Position numbers and translations under genes: made by a program
DNA from: Acidimicrobiaceae bacterium
GTDB taxonomy: Bacteria > Actinomycetota > Acidimicrobiia > Acidimicrobiales > Ilumatobacteraceae
Direction: 5' to 3'
Assembly (NCBI GenBank): GCA_947450115.1
Contig: CANFUE010000002.1
Coordinates: forward strand, 48,697-112,696
Length of the DNA: 64,000 bases
Notes under the pieces: generated by a model
What the model saw: only the letters and a program-made list of their open reading frames with translations
What the model was told of the DNA's origin: nothing
Database searches by the model: none
In this document: positions 32,353-41,473 of the stretch, in pieces
How the letters are laid out: each line of letters starts with the position of its first letter
Position numbering within the stretch: position 1 is the stretch's first letter

Positions 32353-33474
32353 TTACTTCTTTGTGACCTTCGAGACCGCTTTTGCTGGCGCAGTTGCTTT
32401 CTTTACAGCAGATTTCTTCGTCGGAGTTGCAGCTTTTTTCACTACTGCCGCTGCTTTCTTCACCGCTGCTGCAGCTTTTTTCGGCACTGCTGCTTTCTTC
32501 GTGGTTGGTGCTGCTTTCTTCGCAGCCGGTGCAGCCTTCTTTGCTGCTTTTGTGGTTGCTTTAGCTTTTTCTTCCTTCGCTGTCGACTTCACTGCTTCGG
32601 GAACACCAAGCTCTACACTGCGACGCGCTGGCGTGTAACCGGCAACAACTAGTGCCAGTGTGTCGCCAATTTGAATGGCTTCGCGAGCACTGCGTGGAGC
32701 AGGACTCCCCAACAAACGTAAAGGGACATAGCCCTTAATGTCGCCGACTTTTACATATGCGCCATGTGCGCTGTAACTATCGACAACGCCTTTTACTTTG
32801 CTTCCTACCGGCTGTTTTTCTACAAATGCGAGGTATGGCAACACTTCATTGACTGAACTCGAATCGCGCTTTTCGGCAACTACTTTTTCTGGTGTGCGTG
32901 GTGCCATACGTGCACCTGGTGGCGGAGTTTTCGGTGTTGGCATCGGGCCGCTTGCTTCGCGACTTGCCTTCTTTACGGTTCGCACATCTTCGCTCGTGCG
33001 CTTTTGTGCTGGCACTCCACGCGTTGCTTTTTTACTTGTTGGCCCACGCACTGGCGAGCGGTCGACAAACACCCAGCCCACGTGCGGAACCGGCTTGCCG
33101 CCCATGAGTCGTCCTTCGTCGAAGAGCCACGCATATTCACCATGAAACTCTTGGTAACTGTCATTCGAAATGATGGATGCCTTCACTTTGTCGGCAATCG
33201 CCAAAACAAATGCATCGCCGCGCCCAATGGCGCCGGCAGGTGGAGTTACTAATTCATTGTTGTTCACGGCATCATCGAACTCGGCTACTTCTCGCTTGTC
33301 GATGCGATGCCCAAAGCTGGCATCGACAACCACCGTGATTTTTGAGGTGGGATGCTCATCCATGAACGCCAAGACCGCCTCGTTGAGCTGTTTCAGGCTC
33401 GGGGCGCTACGGCCCTCGGTGGCAATATTGGACCCGTCGACCACCACGTGATGAGGACTGCGTGGATGAGGCAT
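32353..33474 (-). CDS. Zc3h12a-type NYN ribonuclease with S1 domain and histone-H1-like tail
   Basis: A 373-residue three-part protein. Residues 1-140 match the Zc3h12a/NYN (PIN-fold) nuclease pattern: VVVDGSNIA (Asp13), TVVVDASFGHR (Asp51), TPPAGAIGRGDAFVL (Asp87) and IISNDSYQEFHGEYAWLFDEGR (Asp105). These four acidic positions form a metal site in this fold. Residues 223-290 look like an S1 RNA-binding domain (GSKVKGVVDSYSAHGAYVKV, GYVPLRLLG). Residues 297-373 are almost only Ala, Lys, Pro and Thr (KKAAP/KKAAA/KKAT repeats), like the histone-H1-type tails of actinobacterial nucleoid proteins. It is translated with xth. It may cut structured RNA or RNA:DNA; substrate is unknown. The mutual arrangement has no name I recognise. 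Confidence 0.85.
   Translation of the reverse strand: MPHPRSPHHVVVDGSNIATEGRSAPSLKQLNEAVLAFMDEHPTSKITVVVDASFGHRIDKREVAEFDDAVNNNELVTPPAGAIGRGDAFVLAIADKVKASIISNDSYQEFHGEYAWLFDEGRLMGGKPVPHVGWVFVDRSPVRGPTSKKATRGVPAQKRTSEDVRTVKKASREASGPMPTPKTPPPGARMAPRTPEKVVAEKRDSSSVNEVLPYLAFVEKQPVGSKVKGVVDSYSAHGAYVKVGDIKGYVPLRLLGSPAPRSAREAIQIGDTLALVVAGYTPARRSVELGVPEAVKSTAKEEKAKATTKAAKKAAPAAKKAAPTTKKAAVPKKAAAAVKKAAAVVKKAATPTKKSAVKKATAPAKAVSKVTKK
32360..32585. repeat. low-complexity Lys/Ala-coding repeat tract
   Basis: About 225 bases of imperfect repeats with the + strand reading GCTTTCTT/GCAGCTTTTTT units, encoding the KKAA-rich C-terminal tail of the NYN-S1 protein. Units vary in length and third position, so the tract is diverged at the DNA level. 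Confidence 0.6.
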
Positions 33475-33523
33475 AAGTTGTAGTCAAGCACCCCATAGCT
33501 CTCTCTTCGTGGATCATTGCTCG

Positions 33524-33529
33524 TAGTAT
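33524..33529 (+). promoter_or_regulatory. putative -10 (TAGTAT) of the HAD gene
   Basis: TAGTAT, 8 bases before the GTG at 33538; no Shine-Dalgarno. Confidence 0.35.
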
Positions 33530-33537
33530 TTGTCACC

Positions 33538-34179
33538 GTGAACACTTCCTCATTCCGCGCCGTTTTCTGGGACTTTGGTGGGGTCATTTTGTCGAGTCCT
33601 TTTGATGCATTTTTGCAATATGAGGCCCAAAAGGGGCTCCCAGAGGGCTTTTTACGCCAAGTCAACGCCACCAACCCCGATACCAATGCGTGGGCTGCCC
33701 TCGAGCGCAATGAGGTCACCCCACGCGATTTTGACGACCTCTTTCTGGCAGAGAGCACTCACCTGGGCCATCCGGTTCCCGGGGCAGACGTTTTAAAACT
33801 GCTTGCTGGCGAAATCCGTCCTGCCATGGTGCAGGCCCTCGACACCGTCAAGGCAGCTGGTTACGCCATGGCATGCCTGACGAACAATGTGGTGGGCGGC
33901 GATGGAACAACGCCCGAGCGTCGCGAGGCAATTGCAGCCGTCATGTCGCGTTTCGATGCTGTCATTGAAAGTAGCAAGGTCGGTTGCCGCAAACCTGAAA
34001 CCCGCTTCTATGAAATTGCATGCGAAACACTGCAAGTGTCTGCGAACGAGTGCGTCTTTCTCGACGATCTTGGCGTGAACTTGAAGCCTGCTGCAGCCAT
34101 GGGCATGCACACCATCAAGGTCATCAACCCCGATGATGCACTTATTGCATTAAGTGCCGCTCTACAACTGTCGTTGTAA
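33538..34179 (+). CDS. HAD-superfamily hydrolase (epoxide-hydrolase-N-terminal-like)
   Basis: A 213-residue HAD hydrolase. Motif I is FWDFGGVILSSPFDAF (the D-F-G-G-V variant found in HADs related to soluble epoxide-hydrolase N-terminal phosphatases), motif II is ACLTNN, motif III SSKVGCRKPETRFYEIAC, and motif IV FLDDLGVNLKPAAAMGMHTI. The start is taken as GTG 33538, giving VNTSSFRAV; a TTG at 33517 is possible but lies inside the putative promoter. It is followed after 8 bases by the convergent kgd gene. Substrate is unknown. Confidence 0.88.
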   Translation: MNTSSFRAVFWDFGGVILSSPFDAFLQYEAQKGLPEGFLRQVNATNPDTNAWAALERNEVTPRDFDDLFLAESTHLGHPVPGADVLKLLAGEIRPAMVQALDTVKAAGYAMACLTNNVVGGDGTTPERREAIAAVMSRFDAVIESSKVGCRKPETRFYEIACETLQVSANECVFLDDLGVNLKPAAAMGMHTIKVINPDDALIALSAALQLSL

Positions 34180-34187
34180 CAGAAGTT

Positions 34188-37100
34188 TTATTTCCAAGCG
34201 TCGAGTGCGCCGTCCATGAGATCGGCAAGTTCTTGTTGGTGAATAGCCATTGATCCCGTTGCAGGGCTACCCGATTCGACACGAGCAACATGGCGCAGGT
34301 CGTATCCACGTTCTTTGAGACGCCAGATGCGGTGTTCAACGAAGTGCCATGGCCCCATGTTCTCTGGCTCTTCTTGTAGCCAAACAAGTTCTTCAGCATT
34401 CGGGTACTTTTCGATTTCTGCAACAAGTTGATCAAGCGGGAACGGATACAACTGCTCTACGCGAACCACCGCTACTGGCGCATTGCGCTTGGTGCGCTCT
34501 GACATTGCATCCCAGGCAACTTTGCCACTGCAAATAACAACACGCATTACTGTTTCTGGCGCAGGAGCTGCAACGTCGCTCAGTACTTCTTCAAACGAAC
34601 CGTGCGTGAAGTCTTCAATTTTTGAACGACTTTCCTTCATACGCAATGGTTGCTTCGGCGTGAAGACAACTAAGGGCTTACGCATATCGCGACGCACTTG
34701 ACGGCGCAACAAGTGGAAATACTGGGCGGCGGTAGTGGCATTGCACACCTGAATGTTGTCTTCGGCACACAATTGCAAGAAGCGTTCAATACGTGCAGAT
34801 GAATGCTCTGGACCTTGACCTTCGTAGCCGTGTGGCAACAACATCACGAGACCATTTTGCTGGCCCCATTTATCTTCGGCAGCCACGATGTACTGGTCGA
34901 TCACAATTTGAGCACCGTTGACGAAGTCTCCGAACTGTGCTTCCCAAGCAACAAGCGCTTCATGGTTGGCATGGGCATAGCCATACTCGAATCCGAGCGC
35001 GCCATATTCCGACAACAACGAGTCGTACACCCAGAAATTGGCATTTCCTGTAGAAAGATCAGCCAGAGGAATCCAGTTGCGCTCGTTTTCATAATCGATA
35101 AGCGCAGCATGGCGCTGGCTAAATGTTCCGCGGCGTGTGTCTTCGCCTGTGAGGCGCACACTTGTTCCTTCAAGCAGCAATGAACCAATAGCGAATGCTT
35201 CACCAACGGCCCACTCCACTTCGCCTTCTTCACGGAAGGTCTTTTCACGCAGTTCAAACTGCTTAGCAAGCTTGGGGTGCGGCGTGAAACCTTCCGGATA
35301 CTGAGTGAGTTTGGCAAAAATGGTTTCAATAACAGAGCGATCGACACCGGTATTGACATGCGGAACCACACCAGCAGGCAATGGTGGCTTCGGTGCCTTG
35401 ATGGGTACAGGAGCATGCGCACGTGTTTCATCGAGCGCCGACTGCAACTTGCTCTGATAGTCAAGAAGGTGTTGTTCTGCTTGGTCAACTGTAATGTCGC
35501 CGCGCTTCACCAGAGTTTCAACATACATTTTGCGTGAACTGCGATGTTCCGCAATGGCCTTGTACATGAGTGGTTGCGTGTAACTGGGGTCATCACCTTC
35601 GTTGTGACCTAAGCGGCGATAGCCAATGAGGTCGATGACAACATCTTTGTGAAACTTTTGACGATAGTCGTATGCAATTTTCGCAACACGCACACATGCT
35701 TCGGGGTCGTCTCCGTTGACGTGGAAGATGGGTGCTTGAACGGTTTTGGCAACATCACTTGAATACACGGAAGAACGCGAGAACTGTGGTGCGGTAGTAA
35801 AACCAATTTGGTTGTTAATGATGAGGTGAATAGTTCCGCCAACGCGGTAACCGCTGAGGTCGCTCATTGCCAAACATTCAGCAACAAGACCCTGGCCAGC
35901 AAATGCAGCATCGCCATGAATAAGTAGTGGCAAAACGCTAAAGGCAAGCGGCGGGTTAATGCCGTCTTGAGCAGCACGCACCATACCCATCACGATGGGG
36001 TCGACAGTTTCCAAGTGACTTGGGTTTGCGGCAAGTTCAATGTCAATAACATCGCCTTCACCAGAGGTGAATTTTCCGTGAGCACCCAAGTGGTACTTCA
36101 CGTCGCCAGAACCCTGAACCGAATCGGGCTTCACGTGTCCTTCGAATTCTTTGAAGATTTGGTCGTAGCTCTTCCCCACCACGTTGGCCAATACGTTCAA
36201 ACGACCACGATGCGACATGCCAATAACGGCGCCGTCGAGATGCTCTGCTGCTGCTGCCGACAAAATGGTGTCGATGACAGGTATCGCTGTTTCGCAACCA
36301 TCAAGGCCAAAGCGTTTTGTACCTACATATTTTGTTGCTAAGAACTTTTCAAATGCCTCTGCAGCATTGAGGCGCTCCATGATGCGATTCTTTTGCGACA
36401 ACGATGGTTTAAAAGTGACACCCTCTAAACGAGCCTGCAACCAACGCTGTTCTTCAGTGTTTTGAATATGCATGTATTCAATACCAATGGTGCTGCAATA
36501 CGTTTCGCGCAATACCGACAACAGGTCACCTAGTTCCTGACGGTCAACACCACCAACACCACCAGTGAGGAACGAACGCTCGAGGTCCCAAATGGTGAGC
36601 CCGTACGTAGAAGGGTCAAGTTCTGCGGGAAGAACTGGCTCTTTCCAACGCAAAGGGTCGAGATCGGCCATGAGGTGCCCACGCACACGGTGTGCACGAA
36701 TGATGTTGGCCACCTGCATTTGCTTATGCAACATTTGCTCTTCAGTATCGGACGCGTTGTTATCGGTACGCCACTGCTCTGCCTTGTAAGGAACACCAAG
36801 GCTTTCAAAAATATCGTCGTAGAAAGCGTGCTGCCCAATGAGCAACTCATGCAAGCGCTTTAAGAACATTCCGCTTTCGGCACCTTGAATAATACGGTGG
36901 TCGTAGGTGCTGGTAACAGTTACGACTTTCGAAACGCCCAACTTCGACAAAGCACGCTCATCGCTGCCTTGGAATTCGGCTGGATAATCAATTGAGCCCA
37001 CCCCAACAATGACTCCTTGACCTGGCATGAGGCGAGGAACCGACTGAACGGTACCGATGGTGCCAGGGTTGGTGAGAGTAATAGTGGCGCCTTGGAAATC

Positions 37101-37805
37101 GGTGACGGCAAGTTTGTTGGTTTTTACCTTGCGCACGAGTTCTTCATAGGAATTCAGGAATTCAGCGAAACTCAACCCACCGGTGTTACGTAATACCGGC
37201 ACAACAAGCGTGCGCGAACCGTCTGATTTAGCCACGTCGACGGCTAGACCCATGTTCACTTCAGGGTTGCGAATAATTTGCGGCGCACCTGCTTCATCGG
37301 TAGCAAAACTATTGTTCATTGCAGGAACCGCATCGGCAATAGCGCGCACAATGGCATAGCCAATAATGTGCGTGAAACTCACTTTGCCCATCCCGCCACG
37401 GGTCATGTACGAGTTGATAGCACGGCGATTTACTTCGAGAAGTCGAGCAGGAACATTACGAAAGCTTGTTGCTGTAGGAACAGTCAAACTGCGTTCCATA
37501 TTGGCAACGATGGCAGCACCCGAACCACGAATGGGTTCTGGAGGAGTAGCCGATGTTGGCGCGGTGACAACGGCTTTGGCAACAGGAGCATTTTCGCCAG
37601 ATGCAGTTGGCGCACTCGCTACAGGAGCAGCATTTTGCGTTACACCCGGCACTGCGCCGGCATGGCCTGGCACGTAGTCGGTGAAAAACTCACGCCATGT
37701 GTCGGACACCGCGGTGGGGTCGATACGGAATTGTTCGTACATCTCGTCGACGAGCCAGGAGTTCGGACCAAAGACGTCTTGTGGGGAGGGGTTGCTGTTC
37801 GGCAT
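34188..37805 (-). CDS. kgd: multifunctional 2-oxoglutarate dehydrogenase E1 / E2-core (KGD)
   Basis: A 1205-residue enzyme of the actinobacterial KGD/OdhA type. The N-terminal SucA-like helix (SWLVDEMYEQFRIDP) is followed by an Ala/Pro linker, an E2-like acyltransferase core (residues 95-330, with DHRIIQG at 302-308 in place of the usual H-x3-D-G), and the thiamine-dependent E1 part with RGRLNVLANVVGKSY, GSGDVKYHLGAHG, HGDAAFAGQGLVAE, HLIINNQIGFTT, IGYRRLGHNEGDDPSYTQP and LPHGYEGQGPEHSSARIERFLQ. No lipoyl domain is present, as in other KGDs, so lipoyl-E2 and E3 come from elsewhere. TACGAT lies 8 bases before the ATG. Confidence 0.96.
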   Translation of the reverse strand: MPNSNPSPQDVFGPNSWLVDEMYEQFRIDPTAVSDTWREFFTDYVPGHAGAVPGVTQNAAPVASAPTASGENAPVAKAVVTAPTSATPPEPIRGSGAAIVANMERSLTVPTATSFRNVPARLLEVNRRAINSYMTRGGMGKVSFTHIIGYAIVRAIADAVPAMNNSFATDEAGAPQIIRNPEVNMGLAVDVAKSDGSRTLVVPVLRNTGGLSFAEFLNSYEELVRKVKTNKLAVTDFQGATITLTNPGTIGTVQSVPRLMPGQGVIVGVGSIDYPAEFQGSDERALSKLGVSKVVTVTSTYDHRIIQGAESGMFLKRLHELLIGQHAFYDDIFESLGVPYKAEQWRTDNNASDTEEQMLHKQMQVANIIRAHRVRGHLMADLDPLRWKEPVLPAELDPSTYGLTIWDLERSFLTGGVGGVDRQELGDLLSVLRETYCSTIGIEYMHIQNTEEQRWLQARLEGVTFKPSLSQKNRIMERLNAAEAFEKFLATKYVGTKRFGLDGCETAIPVIDTILSAAAAEHLDGAVIGMSHRGRLNVLANVVGKSYDQIFKEFEGHVKPDSVQGSGDVKYHLGAHGKFTSGEGDVIDIELAANPSHLETVDPIVMGMVRAAQDGINPPLAFSVLPLLIHGDAAFAGQGLVAECLAMSDLSGYRVGGTIHLIINNQIGFTTAPQFSRSSVYSSDVAKTVQAPIFHVNGDDPEACVRVAKIAYDYRQKFHKDVVIDLIGYRRLGHNEGDDPSYTQPLMYKAIAEHRSSRKMYVETLVKRGDITVDQAEQHLLDYQSKLQSALDETRAHAPVPIKAPKPPLPAGVVPHVNTGVDRSVIETIFAKLTQYPEGFTPHPKLAKQFELREKTFREEGEVEWAVGEAFAIGSLLLEGTSVRLTGEDTRRGTFSQRHAALIDYENERNWIPLADLSTGNANFWVYDSLLSEYGALGFEYGYAHANHEALVAWEAQFGDFVNGAQIVIDQYIVAAEDKWGQQNGLVMLLPHGYEGQGPEHSSARIERFLQLCAEDNIQVCNATTAAQYFHLLRRQVRRDMRKPLVVFTPKQPLRMKESRSKIEDFTHGSFEEVLSDVAAPAPETVMRVVICSGKVAWDAMSERTKRNAPVAVVRVEQLYPFPLDQLVAEIEKYPNAEELVWLQEEPENMGPWHFVEHRIWRLKERGYDLRHVARVESGSPATGSMAIHQQELADLMDGALDAWK

Positions 37806-37813
37806 CGTTTCAA

Positions 37814-37819
37814 ATCGTA
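37814..37819 (-). promoter_or_regulatory. putative -10 (TACGAT) of kgd
   Basis: Minus-strand TACGAT, 8 bases before the kgd ATG at 37805; no Shine-Dalgarno. Confidence 0.4.
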
Positions 37820-37889
37820 CTCTTCACCCCTCGTCTCAACAGTCTTCAAATGAATAGCGACACAGAAAGTGGCTTTTCGCACACCCCGA

Positions 37890-37919
37890 TGGACATCGCC
37901 AAGGTTCCACTTGTAGAGT
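37890..37919 (+). promoter_or_regulatory. putative promoter of the cupredoxin lipoprotein gene
   Basis: TGGACA (37890-37895, five of six matches to TTGACA), 18-base spacer and TAGAGT (37914-37919), ending 6 bases before the ATG at 37926. Both hexamers are good, so this is one of the better-supported leaderless promoters here. Confidence 0.5.
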
Positions 37920-37925
37920 TTCCCT

Positions 37926-38315
37926 ATGACTCCTCGCCTCTCCATGCGTACCTTTTTTGCTGGTCTTGTTGCCATTTCTGCCTTGTCGGCATGTGGCGGC
38001 GGCACCGCTGCCCCAGCCCAAACCATTCCCGGCGATGCAGGCCTCATTGTGAAGGCCGTCAAAACCATCCGCTTCGATGCAAGTGAGTACAGCGCTAAGG
38101 CAGGCGACATCAAGGTTGCCTACTCCAACGAAGACTCAGTTCGCCACACTTTGGTTGTGGTGAAAGACGGCATCAAAGTCGCCAACTTCAAACTCGTTGC
38201 CCCTCAAAAAGGAGCAGTTGACGTTGCCAGCATCAATTTGGCTGCCGGTAGTTACACACTCATTTGCGATGTGCCTGGCCACCAAAATATGAAAGCCACT
38301 CTGACCGTTAGCTAA
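37926..38315 (+). CDS. plastocyanin-like cupredoxin lipoprotein
   Basis: A 129-residue exported blue-copper-like protein. The signal peptide ends in a lipobox, LSAC, with Cys at residue 23. The mature part has the type-1 copper pattern: His in SVRHTLVVVKDG, then Cys, His and Met in the C-terminal CDVPGHQNM. This is the plastocyanin/amicyanin ligand set, so it should carry electrons at the outer membrane face. Its end overlaps the molybdopterin oxidoreductase gene by 8 bases, tail-to-tail. The physical partner is not known; a link to the neighbouring enzyme is only suggestive because the two are convergent, not an operon. Confidence 0.9.
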   Translation: MTPRLSMRTFFAGLVAISALSACGGGTAAPAQTIPGDAGLIVKAVKTIRFDASEYSAKAGDIKVAYSNEDSVRHTLVVVKDGIKVANFKLVAPQKGAVDVASINLAAGSYTLICDVPGHQNMKATLTVS

Positions 38316-40464
38316 CTGGTACAGCGCGCAAAGCAACCGGTATTGCACTCATCACCGGAATGCCCGTAATGGGGTCATAGCCACTTTGCAGGTCGATCAG
38401 CGCACCTGTTGTAGAGCCCACAACCGACAAGTCATTGGGGGTATCGGGAAGACCACCCCATGCATGTGCCAACGACACCATGCCACGGCGCACATCATCT
38501 GCTGCTTTCACTACTGCCTTGATGGAGCCCTTCGGTGAAGCAACTTCGATGGTGTCACCATCGGCAATACCAAGTTCGGCAAGATCTAATGAGTTCACGT
38601 GCGCAAAGTTGGTACCTTCGCGCACGCGCAATTTTTCCACTTCGCGACCAGATGAATTGAACACGCTCTTCAAACGCCGCGTGGTCATACGAAATGTGTG
38701 CACCTCAGGGTCGAAACCATGAATCACTGCACCTGAATTCGATTCGCGAAATACATCTTTCAGTTCTTCAGCAATTCCCGCAGGGACCATTTCCAAGCGA
38801 GCCTGGCTTGTTGGGTCAGCAGGTTGCACTGAGGTGATGTACTCAGGGAAAACATGGCCGCCGACATACTTGCGTAATTCCGATAATGGCAACTTTGCGT
38901 TGGCATAAATGAGGTCGAGCACATCGTCACCGGTGAGTTTCATTCCCGGCGTAATGTTGCCACCTGCCATTTTGATGGTGATTCCGAGTCGCGATGCAAC
39001 CTCGGTATATACCTGCCACTCTTGACGAATATCGCCACGCATTTCTAAAACAGCTGGCGTGTAATGCTGATACGGCTGGTCGAACCAACGGTCGATGGTG
39101 GTTGGCACATCGGGTCGTTCCAAACTCAACGTGCTTGCAATGACGTAATGAGCAAGTTGCGCCGACGGCGATACATGCACATCCATGAGAACATGCAAGT
39201 CGAGCGCGCGCAGTGCTTCAACCGTGGTGCGCTGGTCGGGCCACGACACCACAGGATTTCCTCCCAAGGTAAAGAGCGCACGAATTTGTCCTTCGCCTTC
39301 TAACAAAATCTCTTCGGCCAGAGTTGAAGTAGCCGCCTGGCCACGCTGCATGTAAATATCGCGCATGCGCGACTTCGAACCCTTCGTGAGCATTTCTGGC
39401 TTTGGCGCAATAACACCTGCACGCACAGGCCCTGGAGGGGTCATCAGACCACCTGGGTTGTACACCGTTTCACCGGCACGGTTGTAGCGACCACACAATG
39501 TGTTCAATGCAAGTACCAAGTGTTCAGTGAGCGACGAGTGTGGCGCCATATCGGGGCCGGTGCCCGTGGTAACCGCACCGCGCGGACCTTCTGCAAACTT
39601 TTGAGCAGCGGTGACAATGAGATCTTGTTCCACGCCTGCGCGCTGGCTCACATAGTCGAGCGTAAATGGGTCGACTGCAATGCGTAGTTCATCGAGGCCA
39701 TTGACGTACTGACCACAAAAATCTTTGTCATATGCATCAGTCGCAAGAATTTGGCGGATGATGCCTGCCAACAAAGTGGGGTCTTCGCCCGCACGAACTG
39801 GCAAATAGAGGTCGGCATAATGCGCAACTTCTGTTAAACGAGGGTCAATGACAATGAGGTACAAACCACGCTCTTTTGCCTGACGCAAACGCACGAGTGG
39901 GTTGAAACCAGGAATGCCACCGGGGTAACCAAAAGTACTGACCAACGTGTTGCAACCAATAACCATTGCAACGTCGGCTGTTTCAAAACCCTGCACGCCT
40001 GCTGCCCATGCACCATGACGAAGCGGCGCTATTGCCTTACCGGGTTGATCGATAGATGACGAGGTATAAAAACTCTCTGAACCAATTGCATTGTGGAACG
40101 CAGCAGCAATGGGAAGACCCGTTGCATTTTGATACGCGGCAGTACCGCAATAAGTAGCAATGGACCGTGGTCCGTACTTTTCTAAAATGCCAGCCAACTT
40201 GTCGGCAATTTCGTCAAAGGCAACGTTGGTGTCGATGGGGTTCAGCACATCTCCTGTGCGCTTCAAGCTGCTGCGCAAACGACCAGGGTGTTCATGTTGC
40301 CCGCCGAGGTTGCGACCTTTCACACACGTGTAACCCTCGTACATGGGGTCGTCTTGTACTCCATGAATGCCAAGCACCGCATTGCTCACCGTGTCGACAT
40401 CGACATCGATTGCACAACCTGCATGACAGAACCGGCAAAAGCTACGTCGTGTTTCAATGCTCAT
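38308..40464 (-). CDS. molybdopterin-dependent oxidoreductase (formate-dehydrogenase-like)
   Basis: A 718-residue DMSO-reductase family enzyme. The N-terminal cluster motif is CRFCHAGC followed by C in YTCVKGR, a [4Fe-4S] site. Then come the Mo-pterin segments TYCGTAAYQNATG, GCNTLVSTFGYPGG, RAGEDPTLLAGIIRQIL, TGTGPDMAPHSS, TLCGRYNRAGE and LGGNPVVSWPD, and the C-terminal pterin domain with NSLDLAELGIADGDTIEVASPKGS. No Tat signal is seen, so the protein is probably cytosolic. AAGGGGG lies about 5 bases before the ATG. Substrate is unknown. Confidence 0.9.
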   Translation of the reverse strand: MSIETRRSFCRFCHAGCAIDVDVDTVSNAVLGIHGVQDDPMYEGYTCVKGRNLGGQHEHPGRLRSSLKRTGDVLNPIDTNVAFDEIADKLAGILEKYGPRSIATYCGTAAYQNATGLPIAAAFHNAIGSESFYTSSSIDQPGKAIAPLRHGAWAAGVQGFETADVAMVIGCNTLVSTFGYPGGIPGFNPLVRLRQAKERGLYLIVIDPRLTEVAHYADLYLPVRAGEDPTLLAGIIRQILATDAYDKDFCGQYVNGLDELRIAVDPFTLDYVSQRAGVEQDLIVTAAQKFAEGPRGAVTTGTGPDMAPHSSLTEHLVLALNTLCGRYNRAGETVYNPGGLMTPPGPVRAGVIAPKPEMLTKGSKSRMRDIYMQRGQAATSTLAEEILLEGEGQIRALFTLGGNPVVSWPDQRTTVEALRALDLHVLMDVHVSPSAQLAHYVIASTLSLERPDVPTTIDRWFDQPYQHYTPAVLEMRGDIRQEWQVYTEVASRLGITIKMAGGNITPGMKLTGDDVLDLIYANAKLPLSELRKYVGGHVFPEYITSVQPADPTSQARLEMVPAGIAEELKDVFRESNSGAVIHGFDPEVHTFRMTTRRLKSVFNSSGREVEKLRVREGTNFAHVNSLDLAELGIADGDTIEVASPKGSIKAVVKAADDVRRGMVSLAHAWGGLPDTPNDLSVVGSTTGALIDLQSGYDPITGIPVMSAIPVALRAVPVS

Positions 40465-40500
40465 GTATCCCCCTTGGCAACTTCACTGCGCAACAGAACA

Positions 40501-41382
40501 CTAGGCGATTTCGTTGGGCTCGCTTTCGTTGAGACCCATGCCTAAAACAACATCTTCGTAGTCAATGGTCCATAAGCGGCCCGAAGTAACGGAATCAGCT
40601 TCATAACAGCGCCAGCCCAACCGACGCTGCACTTCAGGGCTGAACTTCCGCACGACCTCCCATGGGTTCGCAATGGGTAAAGCCTCTTCAGGGGTGAGCC
40701 AACCAACAACATGTGACACGTGCATTCCCATGCGCCAATTATTTTGCGAGGTATTTGCACCCCCACCATGTAACGCGCGACCCGCGTAGAGAAGTCCACT
40801 TCCCGGTGCCATTTCTGCCTGCACCACCAAGTGCTCACACGACCGGTCGGAAAAGTCTTCCCAGCGGTGGCTTCCCGGCACCACGTTGGTTGCGCCGTTT
40901 TCTTTTGTAAATTCGCCGAGCGCAAGCATCCAACTCACTGTTACTTCTGGCGACTCTGGAGTTTCAAAAAATGGCCAATTGTTCACGTCACGGTGCAACA
41001 CTTGTGCTTTTTCTCCGGGGCCAATGACCATCATTTGCGCTGAGTTCAACCACCAGTCGACCGAGTTCTCCAACAAAAGTTCATTGCTGATGGCGGTCAT
41101 GAGAGGGTTGGTGAGTACCTCAACAAAAGCTGGGCTGCGCTCTGCGAGTCGTCCGAATCGTTTGGTATTTGTACCCCAAAATTTCTCGACAATGGGGTCA
41201 CCACTGCGTGTGCCCGCATGCATGTTCTGGGTCACAGAGTCGAGGTCATTACGCAAACGCTCTACTAAATCGCTCGATAAGAGATTCGCCACAATGACGG
41301 CCCCGTCGCGCGCCATGATGGCAAGAATTTCACCAATTGGAGTGGTGGACTCCACTGTTTCTAATGCACTCATATTTCTCAT
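40501..41382 (-). CDS. phytanoyl-CoA dioxygenase (PhyH) family protein
   Basis: A 293-residue Fe(II)/2-oxoglutarate-dependent dioxygenase. The double-stranded beta-helix shows HxD in VLHRDVNNWPFF, the distal His in AGRALHGGGANTS and downstream Arg in NWRMGMHV. VVPGSHRWEDF matches the 'PGSH' segment conserved in the family. ATG 41382 is used; ATG 41373 is equally possible. It is separated from the upstream membrane-protein gene by a strong terminator. Substrate is unknown; relatives hydroxylate lipid-like or halogenated molecules. Confidence 0.88.
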   Translation of the reverse strand: MRNMSALETVESTTPIGEILAIMARDGAVIVANLLSSDLVERLRNDLDSVTQNMHAGTRSGDPIVEKFWGTNTKRFGRLAERSPAFVEVLTNPLMTAISNELLLENSVDWWLNSAQMMVIGPGEKAQVLHRDVNNWPFFETPESPEVTVSWMLALGEFTKENGATNVVPGSHRWEDFSDRSCEHLVVQAEMAPGSGLLYAGRALHGGGANTSQNNWRMGMHVSHVVGWLTPEEALPIANPWEVVRKFSPEVQRRLGWRCYEADSVTSGRLWTIDYEDVVLGMGLNESEPNEIA

Positions 41383-41422
41383 CAATCATTGGGGAATTTT
41401 TACAGTAACAGGTGAAATAAAC

Positions 41423-41454
41423 AAAAAACCCTCGGCCACAGCCGAGGGTTTTTT
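41423..41454 (-). terminator. perfect bidirectional rho-independent terminator
   Basis: An 8-base perfect GC-rich stem (ccctcggc / gccgaggg) with loop CACA, flanked by six A's before and six T's after, so it is symmetric. On the minus strand it lies 20 bases after the stop of the urate-hydroxylase-like gene and before the PhyH gene, so it should end the former's transcript. Confidence 0.9.
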
Positions 41455-41473
41455 GACTAGAACGAAAAGTGGA

